Shown here piece after piece: positions 29,009 through 32,017 of a DNA stretch of 32,017 nt. The position numbers and the translations under genes are program-made. The DNA comes from a virus, in IMG/VR virus record IMGVR_UViG_3300028800_000238, positions 1 through 32,017 of that record; one strand, written 5' to 3'. The notes under the pieces are model-generated. The model saw only the letters and a program-made list of their open reading frames with translations, was not told the DNA's origin and made no database searches. Position 1 is the stretch's first letter. Each line of letters starts with the position of its first letter.

Positions 29009-29740
29009 CTAAACGTCCGGCGGCTGACCATGGACAGTCCTCCACAGCGTGCCTCGTGTCACTCCGTACTCGGCAGCCAGAACGGTTCGCGACTCTCCCG
29101 CGGCATGGCGCCTGTGAGCTTCCTTGGCGATTTCCGGGGTGAGTTTCGCGCCGTTACCGCCAAATCCCGGGCGCGCCGGCACGGCATTAGGGAGCCACGA
29201 CCATGTGATCCCACGGACGGCAAAGCTCATGCAAGCCACAGAGACGCCGTATTCGGCAGAGAGAGCCGTCTGCGTCTCGCCGGCGGCGTGGCGCCTACGG
29301 CACTCAAGGACGATCGCTTCCGTCAGGCTTGCGCCCTGATGCGAGTCGCCGCGCAGAAGGGTTCCGTCTCGCAGCCTGTCCTCGCCGGAGTTCTTGGCGT
29401 GCGAACCGTAGGAAAGGTTGGCGATTCGGTTATCTCGTACCCCTCCGGGACCGTGACACACGACGAGTCCCTTCGGGCGCGGTCCGGCAAAAGCCTCCAT
29501 GACCAGCTGGTGCACCAGCCTGGTCTTCGGGCTGCCATTCACGTTGAGAACTACCCTCAGGTGACCGCGGTTGCCGACGGCCGGCCGAAGCACCGTCCCG
29601 CGGTAGGAGTACTTCCGTCCGTCGCTGTAGATCACTACCCGGTCCACGCTGCGCACGCGGCCTTGGTCGCTGACCTCGTACGAGCCTTCTGCCCCTCGGA
29701 CCGGCAGCCATCTCTCGGGCATAGCATCATCCGTAGCCAC
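29009..29740 (-). CDS. NUMOD4-HNH homing endonuclease with two helix-turn-helix repeats
   Basis: The only convincing gene on the minus strand. GTG start (29738-29740) with GAGGAGG 5 bases upstream. Residues 8-60 are a NUMOD4 domain ('RWLPVRGAEGSYEVSDQGRV' followed by 'RGTVLRPAVGNRGHLRVVL'). The HNH core is 'VHQLVMEAFAGPRPKGLVVC', then 'HGPGGVRDNRIANLSYGSHA' and 'NSGEDRLRDGT'. Two C-terminal repeats ('EAIVLECRRRHAAGETQTAL', 'EIAKEAHRRHAAGESRTVLA') are helix-turn-helix DNA readers. It lies between tape measure and distal tail genes; its stop abuts the tape measure stop. Own TATAAT promoter upstream. Confidence 0.88.
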   Translation of the reverse strand: MATDDAMPERWLPVRGAEGSYEVSDQGRVRSVDRVVIYSDGRKYSYRGTVLRPAVGNRGHLRVVLNVNGSPKTRLVHQLVMEAFAGPRPKGLVVCHGPGGVRDNRIANLSYGSHAKNSGEDRLRDGTLLRGDSHQGASLTEAIVLECRRRHAAGETQTALSAEYGVSVACMSFAVRGITWSWLPNAVPARPGFGGNGAKLTPEIAKEAHRRHAAGESRTVLAAEYGVTRGTLWRTVHGQPPDV

Positions 29741-29770
29741 TGCGGCCTCCTCTACAGGTCCTGGTGGTCA

Positions 29771-29806
29771 GGCCCGGGTTGCGGTGCTCGTAACACCGTC
29801 CGGGCC
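29771..29806 (-). promoter_or_regulatory. leader hairpin of the minus-strand HNH gene
   Basis: GGCCCGG 29771-29777 pairs with CCGGGCC 29800-29806; inside, CGGTG 29782-29786 pairs with CACCG 29794-29798 around a 7-base loop. It lies between the HNH promoter and its ribosome site. It could equally fold in plus-strand transcripts between the tape measure and distal tail genes. Confidence 0.5.
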
Positions 29807-29824
29807 GCTATTGAATTCCTGCTC

Positions 29825-29830
29825 ATTATA
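29825..29830 (-). promoter_or_regulatory. TATAAT -10 box for minus-strand HNH gene
   Basis: Read on the minus strand the sequence is AGCTATAATGAGC. Start of transcription would fall near 29818, 12 bases before the leader hairpin. No good -35 is seen. The remaining bases to 29877 hold nothing further that I can support. Confidence 0.5.
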
Positions 29831-29877
29831 GCTGATTCGCCCGCATTTTCGGCCACTGTCGGGACGGGTGACAGCTA

Positions 29878-32017
29878 ATGGGCTGGGATAGTCTTATTGT
29901 CGCGAATAGTTTCGAATTGTTGGGCGGCGGAGTTTACTCCCAAAACCCAAATTGTCTGAACGCGCAATTCCGCCTGCAACCAGGAGCAGATCCCGGGGCG
30001 CCACAGCCGACCACGGACTTCGTCGCCTCGCTGCTCCTTGACGGCGAGCGGCCGTTCGGCAGACGCGCGTCCAACAGGACGATCAAGCTGCCGATCTGGA
30101 TCACCGCGCCCGATCGCCGCACTCTAGGAGCAGCTCGCGAAGCCCTTCAACAGGCAATCGACCAGGACTACTGGACGATGACGTGGACCCGGGACCCCAC
30201 TGCGGGCAACCCGGGCAACGCGCCTCTCCCGCTGATCTTTGACTGCTTCAGAGCTCAACCGACAGTACCGATCTTTCAGACGCTCCGGGAAAAGCAGCTG
30301 ATCGGCCTGCAAATCGAATTGACCATCCCGGCACTCCCTTACGGCCGCTCGGATACCCAGACGCAGGTGAGCTTCTCGAGCCCGGCCCCGGTGTCCCCGT
30401 CGGTTCCCCCGCCCCCGTCCCCGGTGGTCCTGGATAACTTCGCGGCGATCTCCTCGACCAGGTTCTCCCAGTCCTCGCAGTGCGTGGTGGGGCCGACGAC
30501 GGCGTGCTGGGACCCGGACTCGTTCGGGGACTTCGGCGGCCAGGCGACGTCGCTCAGCTACGGGACGTCGTTCTCCTCCCCGGTGAACCTGACCAACATG
30601 GCGAGCCTGCAGTTCTGGTTCGGCCTCGGCAGCCGGTATTACAGCAACCTGGAGTACCACGGCAAGACCCACGGCGTGAGCTTCTACTTCACCCTCACCG
30701 ACGTGAGCGGGAACCAGCTGTCGTTCTCCCGGGGGAACCTGCTGATGCCGGTGGCGAACTCCGCGCAGTCCCCGGTGTTCTCCCGGGTGACGGTCCCCAT
30801 CCCGCAGGGCAGCGCGACGTTCAACTACGCGGGGGTGGCCTCCTACTCGCTGACGGTCCTGAACCGGCAGGACCGGGTCCGGCGGCTGTCCTGGGTGACG
30901 GCTTACCTTGACGCCCTGACCGCGCTTCCGGGCAGCCAGCAGGTCAGCCCGGTCACCCGGGGGACCGTCTACACGGTGTACGGGGTGGCGGGGACCGCGC
31001 GGGCCCCGGTCACCATGAGCTTCACGCAGCCGCCGACGCCGGGCACGGTCACCACGGTCACCGCGACGGGCCCGGGGACGTACACGGTCCCGGCGAACAC
31101 GACGTGGCTGAAGGTGGAGGCGACCGGCGGGGGCGGCGCCGGGGCGGGCCTGACCGCCGCGGGAGTCGGGGCGGGGGCGGGGGGGGCCGAGTACGCGGCG
31201 GAGCTCGTCTTCCCGGCGACCGCGGGGCAGGTGATCCCGTACGTCGTCGGGGCGGGAGACACGGCGGGGGCGAGCCCCCTGGGCGGGCAGGCGACCATCT
31301 TCGGCCCGGCCCCCGGCGGGACGCTGCAGGTGACCGCGAACGGCGGGGCGTCAGTCGCCACGAACGGCACCACGGCGGGCGCGGGAGGCACCGGGTCGGC
31401 GAGCTCGACGGAGCACGCGGGCGGGGCGGGGCGGGCGAACCCGGCGGGGACATTCGGCGGCGGCGGAGGCTCGAGCGGCGGGGACCTGTCGGCAGGCAAC
31501 ACCCCGATGGGCTCCGGGAGCGTGCTGTTCACGACGGCGGGGACGTTCTCCGCCGGGTCGGGGTGGCTGTGCCCGGCCGGGGTCACGTCCGTCCTCGCGG
31601 AGTGCTGGGGGGCGGGCGGCGGCGGCGGGGCCGGGACGAACGGCGGGGGAAACGGGGCGGGCGGCGGCGGCGGCGAGTACCGCAACGCCCTCGTCGCGGT
31701 GACCCCGGGCACCCATTACACGTTCACCGTCGGGGCGGGCGGGGCCGGGGGCACCGCGGGCGGCAACGGGTCGGCGGGCGGGCAGTCGTCGTTCGCCGGG
31801 GACAGCCTCACCGTCACGGCCCTGGCCGGCGGCGGCGGCCTGGACACCACGAGCTCTCACAGCGGCTGGGGCCTGGGCGGGTCGGGCGGGACGGGGACGA
31901 CGGGGTTCCCGGGCGGGAACGGCGGCAACGCCTACCCGTACACGGGCGGCGGCGGGAGCTCAGCGGGCCCCTCGGCGCAGGGCAACGCCGGAACCAGCCC
32001 GGGGGGTGCCCCGGCGC
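29878..32017 (+). CDS. distal tail / minor tail protein with glycine-rich extension (3' end outside window)
   Basis: ATG 29878 opens a frame that never closes in the window (713 residues seen). Residues 1-165 look like a distal tail protein: 'FVASLLLDGERPFGRRASN', 'RTIKLPIWITAPDRRTLGAA', 'ALQQAIDQDYWTMTWTRD', 'LQIELTIPALPYGRSD'. Residues ~180-345 form a beta-rich, sugar-binding-like domain beginning 'VVLDNFAAISSTRFSQSS'. From about 385 on come two copies of a Gly-rich tail-fibre module: 'GTYTVPANTTWLKVEATGGG' and 'GWLCPAGVTSVLAECWGAGG', each followed by 'YVVGAG' or 'TFTVGAGG'. The product probably forms the tail-tip base and a receptor-facing fibre. No ribosome site is obvious before the ATG; the first ~160 codons are less GC-rich than the rest. 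Confidence 0.75.
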   Translation, partial: MGWDSLIVANSFELLGGGVYSQNPNCLNAQFRLQPGADPGAPQPTTDFVASLLLDGERPFGRRASNRTIKLPIWITAPDRRTLGAAREALQQAIDQDYWTMTWTRDPTAGNPGNAPLPLIFDCFRAQPTVPIFQTLREKQLIGLQIELTIPALPYGRSDTQTQVSFSSPAPVSPSVPPPPSPVVLDNFAAISSTRFSQSSQCVVGPTTACWDPDSFGDFGGQATSLSYGTSFSSPVNLTNMASLQFWFGLGSRYYSNLEYHGKTHGVSFYFTLTDVSGNQLSFSRGNLLMPVANSAQSPVFSRVTVPIPQGSATFNYAGVASYSLTVLNRQDRVRRLSWVTAYLDALTALPGSQQVSPVTRGTVYTVYGVAGTARAPVTMSFTQPPTPGTVTTVTATGPGTYTVPANTTWLKVEATGGGGAGAGLTAAGVGAGAGGAEYAAELVFPATAGQVIPYVVGAGDTAGASPLGGQATIFGPAPGGTLQVTANGGASVATNGTTAGAGGTGSASSTEHAGGAGRANPAGTFGGGGGSSGGDLSAGNTPMGSGSVLFTTAGTFSAGSGWLCPAGVTSVLAECWGAGGGGGAGTNGGGNGAGGGGGEYRNALVAVTPGTHYTFTVGAGGAGGTAGGNGSAGGQSSFAGDSLTVTALAGGGGLDTTSSHSGWGLGGSGGTGTTGFPGGNGGNAYPYTGGGGSSAGPSAQGNAGTSPGGAPA

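Noticed and set aside
29006-29878. 290-codon plus-strand frame between tape measure and distal tail genes
   Set aside because: The minus-strand NUMOD4-HNH protein in the same DNA is convincing; the plus frame has no protein signature. Its coupled ends are still reported as a finding.

Overview
The window is about 32 kb of very GC-rich DNA, coding almost entirely on the plus strand. Genes are packed end to end and often overlap by ATGA or GTGA. It is the virion-structure half of a tailed phage (siphovirus type) or prophage of a high-GC actinobacterium. The support is the gene order, the TANNNT promoter boxes, one leaderless gene, and the actinophage style of the minor head proteins. No integrase, repressor, complete terminase or portal is present, so lytic and temperate cannot be separated and the host genus is not determined.

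Layout. 1-8558: the end of an unknown gene, a MuF-like minor head protein (386), a run of small genes (one with a terminase-like P-loop), a large protein ending in an ADP-ribosyltransferase domain (3054), more head-associated proteins, an HNH endonuclease with its own promoter (5302), and a 2H phosphoesterase gene broken by two frameshifts (7624-8123). 8559-11235: an RNA-centred cassette holding a candidate small RNA, an HNH gene, two tandem Y RNAs and a Ro60/Rsr (TROVE) gene, closed by a strong terminator. 11236-15927: a palindromic operator/promoter, a zinc-ribbon head protein, a maturation protease with a nested scaffold, a coiled-coil protein, a decoration-like protein and the major capsid protein. 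16127-17485: an HNH protein carrying eight zinc-knuckle repeats. 17504-24612: small virion and connector proteins, tail terminator, major tail protein, and a tail assembly chaperone pair joined by a -1 frameshift. 24630-32017: tape measure protein with a C-terminal lytic transglycosylase, an HNH gene on the minus strand, and a distal-tail gene with a glycine-rich extension that runs off the window.

How the parts fit. The structural genes form one long late transcription unit for head, connector and tail. Four HNH genes interrupt it, each with its own promoter-like element. The most notable content is the Ro60-Y RNA module. The second Y RNA folds into an almost perfect circularly permuted tRNA (T arm, acceptor, D arm), with its anticodon stem joined to the Ro-binding stem. 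In bacteria, Y RNAs tether Ro60 to an effector such as a ribonuclease. Here the Y RNAs appear to lie in the 5' leader of the Ro60 mRNA, suggesting that assembly and expression are coupled. The nearby ADP-ribosyltransferase and broken 2H phosphoesterase add to an accessory region aimed at host takeover and RNA handling.
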